DNA of 64,000 nt from Salipiger abyssi. GTDB taxonomy: Bacteria; Pseudomonadota; Alphaproteobacteria; Rhodobacterales; Rhodobacteraceae. The stretch lies in assembly GCF_017311415.1 (NCBI RefSeq), contig NZ_JAEKIS010000019.1, positions 1 to 64,000 of the forward strand, in the 5' to 3' direction. A program made the position numbers and the translations under genes. This document shows, in pieces, positions 1 to 7,306 of this stretch; positions within the stretch are counted from its first letter, which is position 1, and every line of letters begins with the position of its first letter. A model generated the notes under the pieces. That model did not search any database, had not been told where the DNA came from, and worked only from the letters and a program-made list of their open reading frames with translations.

Positions 1-59
1 TTCGTGATCAATTCCACCGCTTCCTGCTTGAACTCGCGGCTGAATGCTCTTCTCGTCAT
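1..59 (-). CDS. IS3-family transposase OrfA, N-terminal fragment (cut by window edge)
   Basis: Only the first 19 codons are visible, read from an ATG at 59: MTRRAFSREFKQEAVELIT. This is the usual opening of IS3-type OrfA proteins, the start of the helix-turn-helix that binds the element's ends (family knowledge). The reading strand points away from the ribosomal genes. GGAGAAAC lies just upstream of the ATG and is a plausible ribosome binding site. Whether the full element is intact, or has the usual orfA/orfB frameshift, cannot be seen. The family assignment rests on a short stretch but is characteristic. Confidence 0.65.
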   Translation of the reverse strand, partial: MTRRAFSREFKQEAVELIT

Positions 60-114
60 GTAGTTTCTCCGGTTTCATAAACACCTTATCTCGGTGTCCA
101 CGAAACCGGCAGCA
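1..114 (-). mobile_element. Terminal part of an IS3-family insertion sequence (runs off the left edge)
   Basis: The minus strand at 59 starts an IS3-type OrfA reading off the window. Upstream of it, positions 93-114 read GGTGTCCACGAAACCGGCAGCA, so read outwards the element would begin with TG (113-114), as IS3 termini do. A partial echo of the terminus (GGTTTCATAAACACC, 71-85) lies just inside it. The outer boundary at 114 is inferred; the other end and the target duplication are outside the window. Confidence 0.55.
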
Positions 115-179
115 GGCCACATTCCCATAAAGATATCAGAGGATTAGGGCATAGCACCTACGCAGGGTATCGTGCTTCT

Positions 180-494
180 ATGCCCTACTTTGATGAGTTG
201 AAGCTCTTAGGCAGTGTATTCGAAAACACTAAAGACCTTCCGCTACCAGGTGAAGTGGCCGAGCGTGTAGGTGCAGATCCAACACGCGATGCCGAACTCG
301 AGTGGCGCATTCTGTTTAATCAACTTCGTGTATTAGACGACATCTATGATCGTCCATTTCGGACTAGGTATCCGGAGCCCGGACCGATCATACTCCCAGA
401 ACCAGTTTTCATCATTGTTGGCGTCAAATTGATACTGAATGCGATGCTGGAGAGGCTCGATATGCCACTCTTACCGAACTCAGGGCGAGACTAA
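180..494 (+). CDS. Hypothetical protein, possibly 5'-truncated by the IS
   Basis: A 104-residue protein of unknown function, acidic at the N-terminus, ending with a hydrophobic stretch (IIVGVKLILNAML) and a short polar tail. I recognise no domain. The ATG at 180 has no purine-rich ribosome binding site. The same frame stays open upstream to 81, across the presumed IS boundary, with the first in-frame stop at 78-80. It may therefore be the 3' part of a longer gene cut by the insertion. Base composition is clearly lower in G+C than the ribosomal genes that follow, suggesting different ancestry. It could also be non-coding. Confidence 0.4.
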   Translation: MPYFDELKLLGSVFENTKDLPLPGEVAERVGADPTRDAELEWRILFNQLRVLDDIYDRPFRTRYPEPGPIILPEPVFIIVGVKLILNAMLERLDMPLLPNSGRD

Positions 495-502
495 GCTAAC
501 CC

Positions 503-531
503 TTGCCAACGCCCCCCAACCAGCCTATAGA
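503..531 (+). promoter_or_regulatory. Candidate sigma-70-type promoter for the rpmC operon
   Basis: TTGCCA (503-508) and TATAGA (526-531) are separated by exactly 17 bases, matching 5/6 and 4/6 of the consensus. They lie about 90 bases ahead of rpmC, in the 124-bp gap after the hypothetical gene. A local promoter would let the spc half of the operon be expressed although an IS and an unrelated gene sit upstream. Predicted from sequence only. Confidence 0.5.
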
Positions 532-618
532 GCCCGCTCATCCACCTCCACCGGGAATCAGGGTGACCCGCATAACGACGGGGCTCTCCGGTGATGTTGC
601 AACAAAGGAGCGACCGAC

Positions 619-825
619 ATGGACGCCAAAGAGCTCAGCTCGAAGACCCCGGACCAGCTCCGGGACGAGCTTGTGGCCCTGAAGAAGGAGGCCTTCAACC
701 TCCGCTTCCAGAAAGCCACCGGCCAGATCGAAAACACCGCACGCATCCGTCAGGTGCGCCGCGACGTGGCGCGGGTCAACACCGTGCTCAACCAGAAAGC
801 CGCGGCAGCGGCGTCTGCGGAATAA
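619..825 (+). CDS. rpmC: 50S ribosomal protein L29
   Basis: A 68-residue protein of normal L29 length, with the typical opening ([18 protein letters not shown]) and the conserved core [16 protein letters not shown] followed by [17 protein letters not shown]29 is a helical hairpin bound to 23S rRNA near the peptide exit tunnel. AAAGGAG lies ten bases before the ATG. It is the first ribosomal gene in view, followed by rpsQ after 12 bases. In most bacteria rplP precedes it; here an unrelated gene and an IS do, with a candidate promoter between. Confidence 0.97.
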   Translation: MDAKELSSKTPDQLRDELVALKKEAFNLRFQKATGQIENTARIRQVRRDVARVNTVLNQKAAAAASAE

Positions 826-837
826 GGAGTTCCCAAT

Positions 838-1068
838 ATGCCCAAGCGTATCCTGCAAGGCACCGTGACCTCCACCGCCAACGCCCAGACCGTCACGGTT
901 CAGGTGGTCCGCCGCTTCAAGCACCCCGTGCTGCAGAAGACCATCAAGAAGTCGAAGAAATACCGCGCTCATGACGAGGCGGAAAAATTCGCTGTCGGCG
1001 ATATGGTCCGCATCATCGAATGCGCGCCCAAGTCGAAAACGAAACGCTGGGAGGTGATCGCGGAGTAA
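838..1068 (+). CDS. rpsQ: 30S ribosomal protein S17
   Basis: A 76-residue S17 of the short OB-fold type that binds 16S rRNA early in assembly. Recognisable segments are [39 protein letters not shown] and the C-terminal [25 protein letters not shown] is placed just before the ATG. It lies 12 bases after rpmC. The gap to rplN is larger (76 bases) than elsewhere in the operon and contains two small hairpins. Confidence 0.97.
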   Translation: MPKRILQGTVTSTANAQTVTVQVVRRFKHPVLQKTIKKSKKYRAHDEAEKFAVGDMVRIIECAPKSKTKRWEVIAE

Positions 1069-1079
1069 TCCACGACACC

Positions 1080-1125
1080 TTTCGGTTTGATCGAAACCCT
1101 GGGGGGTAGACCAAGAACAACCCCC
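1080..1125 (+). other. Hairpin-containing gap between rpsQ and rplN
   Basis: Two possible stem-loops lie in the 76-base gap: TTTCG-7-CGAAA (1080-1096), and GGGGGT (1102-1107) with ACCCCC (1120-1125). Neither is followed by a T-run, so a processing or control site is more likely than a terminator. No function can be assigned. Confidence 0.3.
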
Positions 1126-1144
1126 AAAGGTCGGGAGAAACCAC

Positions 1145-1513
1145 ATGATCCAGATGCAGACCAATCTGGATGTCGCTGACAATTCCGGTGCCCGGAAAGT
1201 TCAGTGCATCAAGGTCCTCGGCGGCTCGCATCGCCGCTATGCATCGGTCGGCGACATCATCGTCGTATCGGTGAAAGAGGCCATTCCGCGCGGTCGCGTG
1301 AAGAAGGGTGACGTCCGTAAGGCCGTCGTCGTGCGCACCGCCAAGGAAGTTCGCCGTGAAGACGGCACCACCATTCGCTTCGACCGCAACGCCGCTGTCA
1401 TCCTGAACAATTCGGGCGAGCCGGTCGGCACCCGTATCTTCGGGCCGGTGGTGCGCGAGCTGCGTGCGAAGAACTTCATGAAGATCATCTCGCTGGCTCC
1501 GGAGGTGCTCTGA
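1145..1513 (+). CDS. rplN: 50S ribosomal protein L14
   Basis: A 122-residue L14 of exact family length. It starts [20 protein letters not shown] and contains [32 protein letters not shown] and the C-terminal [20 protein letters not shown]14 sits at the subunit interface and helps form an intersubunit bridge. GGGAGAAA precedes the ATG. Only two bases separate its stop codon from rplX, so the two are surely co-transcribed and probably translationally coupled. Confidence 0.97.
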   Translation: MIQMQTNLDVADNSGARKVQCIKVLGGSHRRYASVGDIIVVSVKEAIPRGRVKKGDVRKAVVVRTAKEVRREDGTTIRFDRNAAVILNNSGEPVGTRIFGPVVRELRAKNFMKIISLAPEVL

Positions 1514-1515
1514 CC

Positions 1516-1827
1516 ATGGCTGCCAAACTGAAAAAGGGCGACAACGTCATCGTTCTCGCCGGCAAGGACAAGGGCAAGACCGGGACCATCGAGTCCGTCA
1601 GCCCGAAAACCGGCAAGGCCGTTGTCGGCGGCGTCAACATGGCCGTTCGCCACACCCGCCAGAGCCAGACGTCGCAAGGCGGCCGTCTGCCGCAGGCGAT
1701 GCCCATCGACCTGAGCAACCTGGCCGTCGTCGATGCAAACGGCAAACCGACCCGCGTTGGCTTCCGCATGGAAGGCGACAAGAAGGTCCGTTTCGCCAAG
1801 ACCACGGGGGACGTGATCGATGCTTGA
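1516..1827 (+). CDS. rplX: 50S ribosomal protein L24
   Basis: A 103-residue L24 with the KOW motif near the N-terminus ([20 protein letters not shown]), then [13 protein letters not shown] and a C-terminal part with [20 protein letters not shown]24 is an early 23S-binding protein that starts large-subunit assembly. The ribosome binding site lies within the end of rplN (GGAGGTGC). Its 3' end overlaps the start of rplE by eight bases, a sign of coupled translation. Confidence 0.97.
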   Translation: MAAKLKKGDNVIVLAGKDKGKTGTIESVSPKTGKAVVGGVNMAVRHTRQSQTSQGGRLPQAMPIDLSNLAVVDANGKPTRVGFRMEGDKKVRFAKTTGDVIDA

Positions 1828-2380
1828 TACCGCGACCTATACCCCGCGCCTGAAGACGCTGTTCCGCGACAGCATCAAGGCCGCGATGAAGGAAGAGTTC
1901 GGCTACAAGAACGAGATGCAGATCCCGCGTCTGGACAAGATCGTTCTGAACATTGGCTGTGGTGCCGAGGCGGTGCGCGATTCCAAGAAGGCCAAATCGG
2001 CCGTTGAGGATCTGACCGCCATCGCCGGTCAGAAAGCCGTCACCACGAAAGCCAAGAAGTCGATCGCCGGCTTCCGCGTTCGTGAAGAGATGCCGCTCGG
2101 TGCCAAGGTCACGCTCCGCGGTGACCGGATGTATGATTTCCTCGACCGCCTGATCGGTATCGCGATGCCCCGCATCCGCGACTTCCGTGGCGTGAAGCCG
2201 TCCTTCGACGGGCGCGGCAACTTTGCCATGGGCGTGAAGGAACACATCGTCTTCCCCGAGATCGAGTTCGACAAGGTCGACGAGGTCTGGGGCATGGACA
2301 TCATCATCACCACCACCGCCGCAACCGACGCGGAAGCCAAGGCGCTGTTGAAGCATTTCAACATGCCCTTCAACGCCTGA
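1820..2380 (+). CDS. rplE: 50S ribosomal protein L5
   Basis: A 186-residue L5, which binds 5S rRNA and contacts P-site tRNA. Landmarks are [57 protein letters not shown] and the C-terminal [20 protein letters not shown]. The ATG at 1820 lies inside the rplX coding end, overlapping by eight bases. Twelve bases separate it from rpsN. Confidence 0.97.
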   Translation: MLDTATYTPRLKTLFRDSIKAAMKEEFGYKNEMQIPRLDKIVLNIGCGAEAVRDSKKAKSAVEDLTAIAGQKAVTTKAKKSIAGFRVREEMPLGAKVTLRGDRMYDFLDRLIGIAMPRIRDFRGVKPSFDGRGNFAMGVKEHIVFPEIEFDKVDEVWGMDIIITTTAATDAEAKALLKHFNMPFNA

Positions 2381-2392
2381 GGAGCGAGACAC

Positions 2393-2698
2393 ATGGCCAA
2401 GAAATCCATGATCGAACGCGAAAAGAAGCGCCAGGCGCTGGTGGAGAAATACGCCGCCAAGCGCGCTGAGCTCAAAGAGATCGCGACCGACGAATCCAAA
2501 CCGATGGAAGAGCGCTTCAAGGCTCGCCTGAAGCTGGCGAAGCTGCCGCGCAATTCCTCGCCCACCCGGCTGCACAACCGCTGCCAGCTGACGGGTCGTC
2601 CCCATGCTTACTACCGCAAGCTCAAGATCAGCCGGATCGCCCTGCGCGACCTCGGCTCGAACGGCCAGCTTCCCGGTGTGGTCAAGTCGAGCTGGTAA
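2393..2698 (+). CDS. rpsN: 30S ribosomal protein S14 (zinc-independent long form)
   Basis: A 101-residue S14 of the long type. The C-terminal part ([20 protein letters not shown], then [16 protein letters not shown]) carries the family signature but no paired CxxC motifs, so it is the form that does not bind zinc. S14 is a late-assembling head protein of the small subunit. GGAGCGAGAC precedes the ATG. It is 12 bases from both rplE and rpsH. Confidence 0.97.
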   Translation: MAKKSMIEREKKRQALVEKYAAKRAELKEIATDESKPMEERFKARLKLAKLPRNSSPTRLHNRCQLTGRPHAYYRKLKISRIALRDLGSNGQLPGVVKSSW

Positions 2699-2710
2699 GG
2701 AGGGTATGAT

Positions 2711-3103
2711 ATGAACGATCCTATCGGCGATATGCTCACCCGGATCCGCAACTCGCAGATGCGCGGCAAGTCCACCGTCACCACGCCGGCCTCCAAGCTG
2801 CGTGCCTGGGTGCTCGACGTGCTGGCAGACGAAGGCTACATCCGCGGCTACGAGTCCGGCACCGATTCCAACGGTCACCCGACCCTGGAAATCAGCCTGA
2901 AATATTTCGACGGCACCCCCGTCATTCGCGAGCTTCAGCGGGTCTCCAAGCCCGGCCGCCGCGTCTATATGGGTGTCAAGGACATCCCCTCGGTCCGTCA
3001 GGGCCTGGGTGTGTCGATTGTCAGCACGCCGAAGGGCGTGATGTCGGACGCAAACGCCCGCGCTGCCAATGTCGGCGGCGAGGTGCTCTGCACGGTATTC
3101 TAA
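2711..3103 (+). CDS. rpsH: 30S ribosomal protein S8
   Basis: A 130-residue S8 starting [19 protein letters not shown], with [20 protein letters not shown] and the C-terminal [21 protein letters not shown]8 binds the central domain of 16S rRNA. In enterobacteria it is also the translational repressor of the spc operon, acting near rplE (known there; no target structure was demonstrated here). AAGGAGG lies just before the start. Ten bases separate it from rplF. Confidence 0.97.
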   Translation: MNDPIGDMLTRIRNSQMRGKSTVTTPASKLRAWVLDVLADEGYIRGYESGTDSNGHPTLEISLKYFDGTPVIRELQRVSKPGRRVYMGVKDIPSVRQGLGVSIVSTPKGVMSDANARAANVGGEVLCTVF

Positions 3104-3113
3104 GGAGGGACGC

Positions 3114-3647
3114 ATGTCTCGTATTGGGAAAAAGCCGGTTGAGCTGCCCTCGGGTGTTTCCGCATCCGTCAGCGGCCAGACCGTGGAAGTGAAGGGGCCG
3201 AAAGGCAGCCAGATCTTCAACGCCACCGACGATGTGACCATTGCGGTCGAAGACAACACCATCACCGTGACGCCGCGCGGCAATTCCAAGCGCGCCCGTC
3301 AGCAGTGGGGTATGTCCCGGACCATCGTGGCCAACATGGTTCACGGCGTGTCGAACACCTTCAAGAAAGAGCTCGAGATCCAGGGCGTGGGTTACCGCGC
3401 GCAGGTTCAGGGCTCGACCCTGAAGCTGAACCTCGGCTACAGCCACGATGTGAATTTCGACATTCCGCAGGGCATCACGGTCACCACGCCGAAGCCGACG
3501 GAAATCATCATCGAGGGCCACAACGCCCAAGAGGTCGGTCAGGTGGCGGCGAATATCCGCGACTGGCGCCGTCCGGAGCCGTACAAAGGCAAGGGTATTC
3601 GCTACAAAGGTGAGTACATCTTCGCCAAGGAAGGCAAGAAGAAGTAA
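3114..3647 (+). CDS. rplF: 50S ribosomal protein L6
   Basis: A 177-residue L6 with the two repeated domains: [18 protein letters not shown] at the start and, in the second half, [22 protein letters not shown] and the C-terminal [18 protein letters not shown]. The frame is open further upstream to 3069, but the ATG at 3114 follows AAGGAGG at a proper distance and matches the family N-terminus. L6 lies at the base of the L7/L12 stalk. It is 11 bases from rplR. Confidence 0.97.
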   Translation: MSRIGKKPVELPSGVSASVSGQTVEVKGPKGSQIFNATDDVTIAVEDNTITVTPRGNSKRARQQWGMSRTIVANMVHGVSNTFKKELEIQGVGYRAQVQGSTLKLNLGYSHDVNFDIPQGITVTTPKPTEIIIEGHNAQEVGQVAANIRDWRRPEPYKGKGIRYKGEYIFAKEGKKK

Positions 3648-3658
3648 GGACGCGAAAA

Positions 3659-4018
3659 ATGGCAAACAGCAAACGGGATCTGTTCCTCAAGCGCCGCCTG
3701 CGCGTCCGGAACAAGCTTCGCAAGGTGAACGCCGGCCGCGTGCGGCTGTCGGTTCACCGCTCGAACAAGAACATCAGCGTGCAGCTGATCGACGACGTGC
3801 GCGGCGTGACGCTCGCATCCGCCTCCTCGATGGAGAAGGATCTGGGCGTCGTCGGCAAAGGCAATGTGGAGGCGGCCCAGAAGGTCGGCGCTCTGCTGGC
3901 CGAGCGCGCAAAGGCGGCTGGCGTGGACGAAGCCTATTTCGACCGTGGCGGCTTTCTGTATCACGGTCGCGTCAAGGCCCTGGCCGACGCCGCGCGTGAG
4001 GCGGGCCTGAAGATCTGA
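3659..4018 (+). CDS. rplR: 50S ribosomal protein L18
   Basis: A 119-residue L18, a 5S rRNA-binding protein. Visible motifs are the basic start ([19 protein letters not shown]), [20 protein letters not shown] and the C-terminal [27 protein letters not shown] precedes the ATG. The gap after it (188 bases to rpsE) is unusually long for this operon and contains two palindromes, one of a family found elsewhere in the window. Confidence 0.97.
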   Translation: MANSKRDLFLKRRLRVRNKLRKVNAGRVRLSVHRSNKNISVQLIDDVRGVTLASASSMEKDLGVVGKGNVEAAQKVGALLAERAKAAGVDEAYFDRGGFLYHGRVKALADAAREAGLKI

Positions 4019-4025
4019 TCGTGGC

Positions 4026-4080
4026 GGTGGGCCGATGGCCCACCCTGCGCATCGTTCCGCGGGGCGGCGCTGTCGCCCCG
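4026..4080. repeat. GGTGGGCC palindrome plus a second hairpin in the rplR-rpsE gap
   Basis: GGTGGGCC-GAT-GGCCCACC (4026-4044) belongs to a family of short palindromes also found at 12812, 22258, 27707 and 27936. Its flank (CCCTGCGC, reverse complement GCGCAGGG) shows it is in the opposite orientation to most copies. A second stem, CGGGGCG-7-CGCCCCG, follows at 4060-4080. No T-run follows, so the operon is probably read through. A short open frame across these hairpins has no ribosome binding site and is not called. Confidence 0.6.
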
Positions 4081-4206
4081 TTTCCTGTAGGCGGAGACGC
4101 CTCGATGATCCGGGCCAGCGCAGTGCACGCGGCACCTGGATTGGAGAAAAACCGGTGCAAGACGGCCCTGGCCGATGCGCGCCGACCCTGAACAGAGGAA
4201 TGCCTG

Positions 4207-4785
4207 ATGGCAGAACGTGATAACCGCCGTGGCAACCGTCGCGACCGCGACGAGACCCCGGAATTCGCCGATCGCCTGGTTGCGATCAACCGCGTGTCCA
4301 AGACCGTGAAGGGCGGTAAGCGCTTCGGCTTTGCCGCGCTCGTCGTCGTGGGCGACCAGAAGGGCCGTGTCGGCTTTGGCAAGGGTAAGGCCAAGGAGGT
4401 CCCCGAGGCCATCCGCAAGGCCACCGAGCAGGCGAAGCGCAAGATGATCCGCGTGCCGCTGAAAGAAGGCCGCACGCTGCATCACGACATCGAAGGCCGC
4501 CACGGCGCGGGCAAGGTCGTCATGCGCACCGCACCGACCGGTACCGGTATCATCGCCGGCGGTCCGATGCGTGCCGTGTTCGAAATGTTGGGTATTCACG
4601 ACGTGGTCGCCAAATCGACCGGCTCGCAGAACCCTTACAACATGATCCGTGCCACGCTGAATGGCCTGACCCGCGAGCAGTCGCCGCGCAACGTCGCGCA
4701 GCGCCGCGGCAAGAAGGTCGCCGATATCCTGCCGAAGCGCGAAGAAGCGTCGGCCGATGCAACCCTCGTGGCCGAGGAGGTCTGA
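4207..4785 (+). CDS. rpsE: 30S ribosomal protein S5
   Basis: A 192-residue S5 with a charged N-terminal extension rich in Arg/Asp, then the S5 core: [40 protein letters not shown] and [20 protein letters not shown]5 lines the mRNA entry site and contributes to decoding accuracy. AGAGGAATGCCTG precedes the ATG at 4207. It is followed five bases later by rpmD. Confidence 0.97.
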   Translation: MAERDNRRGNRRDRDETPEFADRLVAINRVSKTVKGGKRFGFAALVVVGDQKGRVGFGKGKAKEVPEAIRKATEQAKRKMIRVPLKEGRTLHHDIEGRHGAGKVVMRTAPTGTGIIAGGPMRAVFEMLGIHDVVAKSTGSQNPYNMIRATLNGLTREQSPRNVAQRRGKKVADILPKREEASADATLVAEEV

Positions 4786-4790
4786 GATCC

Positions 4791-4979
4791 ATGGCTAAGA
4801 CAATCGTCGTGAAGCAGATCGGCTCGCCGATCCGTCGCCCCGCCATCCAGCGTCAGACGCTGGTGGGCCTGGGCCTGAACAAGATGAACAAGACGCGTGA
4901 ACTGGAAGACACCCCCGCCGTGCGCGGTATGGTCGCCAAGATCCCGCATCTTGTGGAAATCGTCGAAGAGCGCGGCTGA
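4791..4979 (+). CDS. rpmD: 50S ribosomal protein L30
   Basis: A 62-residue L30: [20 protein letters not shown], then [20 protein letters not shown]. It is the last ribosomal gene on this strand and is followed 24 bases later by an intrinsic terminator. In the standard spc operon rplO and secY come next. Here they lie 22 kb away on the opposite strand, so this stop codon marks one side of a rearrangement (inference from gene order). Confidence 0.97.
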   Translation: MAKTIVVKQIGSPIRRPAIQRQTLVGLGLNKMNKTRELEDTPAVRGMVAKIPHLVEIVEERG

Positions 4980-5003
4980 GCGCGTTTGAAACGGTTAGGG
5001 ATC

Positions 5004-5040
5004 GGGCCCGGGAGCATGTGCTTCCGGGCCCTTCTCGTTT
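5004..5040 (+). terminator. Intrinsic terminator after rpmD
   Basis: GGGCCCGGGAGC (5004-5015), loop ATGT, GCTTCCGGGCCC (5020-5031), then TTCTCGTTT. The 12-bp stem has one G-T pair and is very G+C-rich. It would end the rpmC-rpmD transcript. Confidence 0.8.
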
Positions 5041-5059
5041 GATGCTGTGTGTGGCGGGG

Positions 5060-5115
5060 CCCAAGATTCTTCGTACGAAGAATCTTGGGTAGCAGAATTT
5101 TCTTACGAAAATTCT
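5060..5115. repeat. Paired A+T-rich palindromes at the rpmD/aapP junction
   Basis: Positions 5060-5089 are a perfect 30-bp palindrome centred on CGTACG (half-site CCCAAGATTCTTCGT). Directly after it, AGAATTTTC-TTAC-GAAAATTCT (5094-5115) forms a second hairpin. The same layout of two adjacent A+T-rich hairpins occurs at 60218-60265. They lie between two convergent terminators, at one presumed end of the inverted block. Confidence 0.8.
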
Positions 5116-5134
5116 TGCTGCCGGAGCCGGCCAC

Positions 5135-5162
5135 AAAAAAGACCCGCCCCGGGTGGGGCAGG
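5135..5162 (-). terminator. Intrinsic terminator of the aapJQMP operon
   Basis: Read on the minus strand, CCTGCCCC-ACCC-GGGGCGGG is followed by TCTTTTTT. It begins about 25 bases beyond the aapP stop codon and would end the transporter transcript, which runs toward the ribosomal operon. Confidence 0.75.
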
Positions 5163-5187
5163 CCATCTGCTTGCAGGGCAGGGGGCC

Positions 5188-5976
5188 TCAGTGGCCGAGG
5201 ATCTGACTCAGGAAGAGCTTGGTGCGCTCGTGCTGCGGGTTGTTGAAGAACTCCTTCGGTTCGTTTTGCTCCACGATCTGGCCCGCGTCCATAAAGATCA
5301 CCCGGTTCGCCACGGCCTGCGCAAAGCCCATCTCATGCGTCACGCAGATCATGGTCATGCCTTCTTCGGCAAGCGAAACCATCGTGTCGAGCACCTCCTT
5401 GATCATCTCCGGGTCGAGCGCCGAGGTCGGCTCGTCGAAGAGCATGATTCTCGGCTTCATGCAGAGCGAGCGGGCGATGGCCACGCGCTGCTGCTGACCG
5501 CCCGAGAGCTGACCAGGATATTTGTTGGCCTGCTCGGGGATCTTCACCTTTTCGAGAAAATGCATCGCCGTGGCCTCGGCTTCTTTCTTGGGGATCTTGC
5601 GCACCCAGATCGGCGCCAGCGTGCAGTTTTCCAGAATGGTCAGATGCGGGAAGAGGTTGAAATGCTGGAACACCATGCCGACTTCGGAGCGGATCTTGTC
5701 GATGTTCTTGAGATCCGATCCCAGCTCGGTGCCGTCGACGATGATCTGTCCGGCCTGATGCTCTTCGAGCCGGTTGATGCAGCGGATCATGGTCGACTTC
5801 CCTGAGCCCGAGGGCCCGGCGACGACGATCCGCTCGCCGCGATGCACCGTCAGGTCGATGTCGCGCAACACATGGAAACTGCCGTACCATTTGTTCATCT
5901 TGGTGATCTGGATGGCCACCTCGTCGGAGACCGTCATGTGGCTGCGGTCGACGGTCTCGGTCGCTTGTTGTTGCAT
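5188..5976 (-). CDS. aapP: General L-amino acid ABC transporter, ATP-binding subunit
   Basis: A 262-residue ABC ATPase of the polar amino-acid type (AapP/BztD/GlnQ), energising uptake of glutamate, glutamine, aspartate and related amino acids at the inner membrane. Visible are Walker [11 protein letters not shown]-loop [13 protein letters not shown], signature [13 protein letters not shown], Walker [13 protein letters not shown] and the H-loop [18 protein letters not shown] precedes the ATG. It is the last gene of aapJQMP, 12 bases after aapM, and a terminator follows. A 25-residue N-terminal extension precedes the ABC domain. The exact substrate range is inferred from family and operon. Confidence 0.93.
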   Translation of the reverse strand: MQQQATETVDRSHMTVSDEVAIQITKMNKWYGSFHVLRDIDLTVHRGERIVVAGPSGSGKSTMIRCINRLEEHQAGQIIVDGTELGSDLKNIDKIRSEVGMVFQHFNLFPHLTILENCTLAPIWVRKIPKKEAEATAMHFLEKVKIPEQANKYPGQLSGGQQQRVAIARSLCMKPRIMLFDEPTSALDPEMIKEVLDTMVSLAEEGMTMICVTHEMGFAQAVANRVIFMDAGQIVEQNEPKEFFNNPQHERTKLFLSQILGH

Positions 5977-5988
5977 GATCAGGTCTCC

Positions 5989-7305
5989 TTAACGATGCTC
6001 ACGGCGGAGCTTTTTCTCGAGAAACAGGGAATAGCGGCCCATGCTGAAGCAGAACACGAAGAAGCACAGGCCGATAAAGACGAAGAGCTCCCAGTAGATG
6101 CCATTCCACTCGGTACTGGCGCGGATCGCGTTAGATAGTCCGATCGGGTCGAGCAGGCCGATGAAGACCACCAGCGTGGTGTCCTTGAAGAGCCCGATGA
6201 AGGTGTTGACGATGCCGGGGATCGAGATCTTCAGCGCCTGCGGCAGGATGATCAGCCGCATGCTCTTCCAGTAATCGAGCCCCAGCGCGTCGGCGGCCTC
6301 GTATTGGCCCTTGGGCAGCGCCGCGAGCCCGCCACGCACAACCTCGGCGATATAGGCCGAGGAGAACAGCGTCACCATGATGATCACCCGCAGCATGAGG
6401 TCGAAATTCGTCCCCGGCGGCAGGAAGTAGTTCAGCAGCAGCGACGCGGTGAAGAGCCAGACGATCAGCGGCACGCCACGGATGACCTCGATAAAGATCA
6501 CCGAGCATTTGTTGATGATGAAGAGATCCGACTGCCGCCCCAGCGCCAGCACGATGCCCAGCGGCAGCGACAGCACGATGCCCGAGACGCCGATGATCGT
6601 GGCCAGCATGAAGCCGCCGATATCGTTGGAGCCGACCGGCTCCAGCCCGATGGGAATTGCCGCCGCGAGCCCGCCGGCCAGCGGACCGGCGACGAAGGCC
6701 CAGTAGAGCACCGGCACCACGATGGCGAGGATCAGCCCGCCGAGCGCGCCGATGGCCGGCCCTGCAAAGCGCAGCACCGCCCAGCCCAGCACAAAGCCCA
6801 GGGCGACCGCGACGGGCATCCAGGCCGAGCCGCCCCAGATCAACCAGAACAGCACGAAAGGCGCCAAAAGCGAGCCCCAGAGCATCTTGCGCGGCAGCGA
6901 GGCAAAGAGCACCGGTGCGATGGCCATGAGGAAGACCACAAAGGCCAGCACCGGCCGCCAGTAGAGTTCGGGCGGGTAGAAGCCGAAGAGCAGCTGGTTC
7001 CAGCGCTCTCCGATCACCGCCCAGCAGGCGACCGAGGCACCGGCGCCGTAGATCTCGTCACGGATCTCGCGGCACTGCGCCAGGCTGTCGGCGCTCCAGA
7101 TCCCCAGCGCCGCCCAGGGCACAACGTGGCTGAGCGCAACCCAGATCACCCAGAGCGAGACGATGGTGAGCAGGACATTGACCCAGGAGGACAGCAGGTT
7201 CTCGTGGATCCACTTGTAGGCGCCGGATTGCGAGAGCGGCGGCTCGCGCTGCTCGACCATGCTGTCGCGGACATAGGCGACGGTCTGTGCATGTGTTTCG
7301 CTCAT
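5989..7305 (-). CDS. aapM: General L-amino acid ABC transporter, permease AapM
   Basis: A 438-residue integral membrane permease with many hydrophobic segments. The C-terminal half carries the BPD-type permease fold, with the EAA-like coupling loop ADALGLDYWKSMRLIILPQA that contacts the ATPase. A long first half with extra membrane segments and a soluble loop is typical of AapM/BztC rather than of short HisM-type permeases. It forms the channel with AapQ. The ATG lies one base after the aapQ stop codon, so translation is probably coupled. SD-like GGAGCGG is within the aapQ end. Confidence 0.92.
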   Translation of the reverse strand: MSETHAQTVAYVRDSMVEQREPPLSQSGAYKWIHENLLSSWVNVLLTIVSLWVIWVALSHVVPWAALGIWSADSLAQCREIRDEIYGAGASVACWAVIGERWNQLLFGFYPPELYWRPVLAFVVFLMAIAPVLFASLPRKMLWGSLLAPFVLFWLIWGGSAWMPVAVALGFVLGWAVLRFAGPAIGALGGLILAIVVPVLYWAFVAGPLAGGLAAAIPIGLEPVGSNDIGGFMLATIIGVSGIVLSLPLGIVLALGRQSDLFIINKCSVIFIEVIRGVPLIVWLFTASLLLNYFLPPGTNFDLMLRVIIMVTLFSSAYIAEVVRGGLAALPKGQYEAADALGLDYWKSMRLIILPQALKISIPGIVNTFIGLFKDTTLVVFIGLLDPIGLSNAIRASTEWNGIYWELFVFIGLCFFVFCFSMGRYSLFLEKKLRREHR

Positions 7306-7306
7306 G

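Noticed and set aside
1634-3289. 551-codon minus-strand frame opposite rplX-rpsH
   Set aside because: Shadow of five ribosomal protein genes; no ribosome binding site, no recognisable protein.
4035-4220. Possible small gene in the rplR-rpsE gap
   Set aside because: It starts inside a repeat palindrome, lacks a ribosome binding site and has the composition of shadow frames.
5047-5805. Plus-strand frames at the start of the aapP region
   Set aside because: They cross the terminators and palindromes and then run antisense to aapP.
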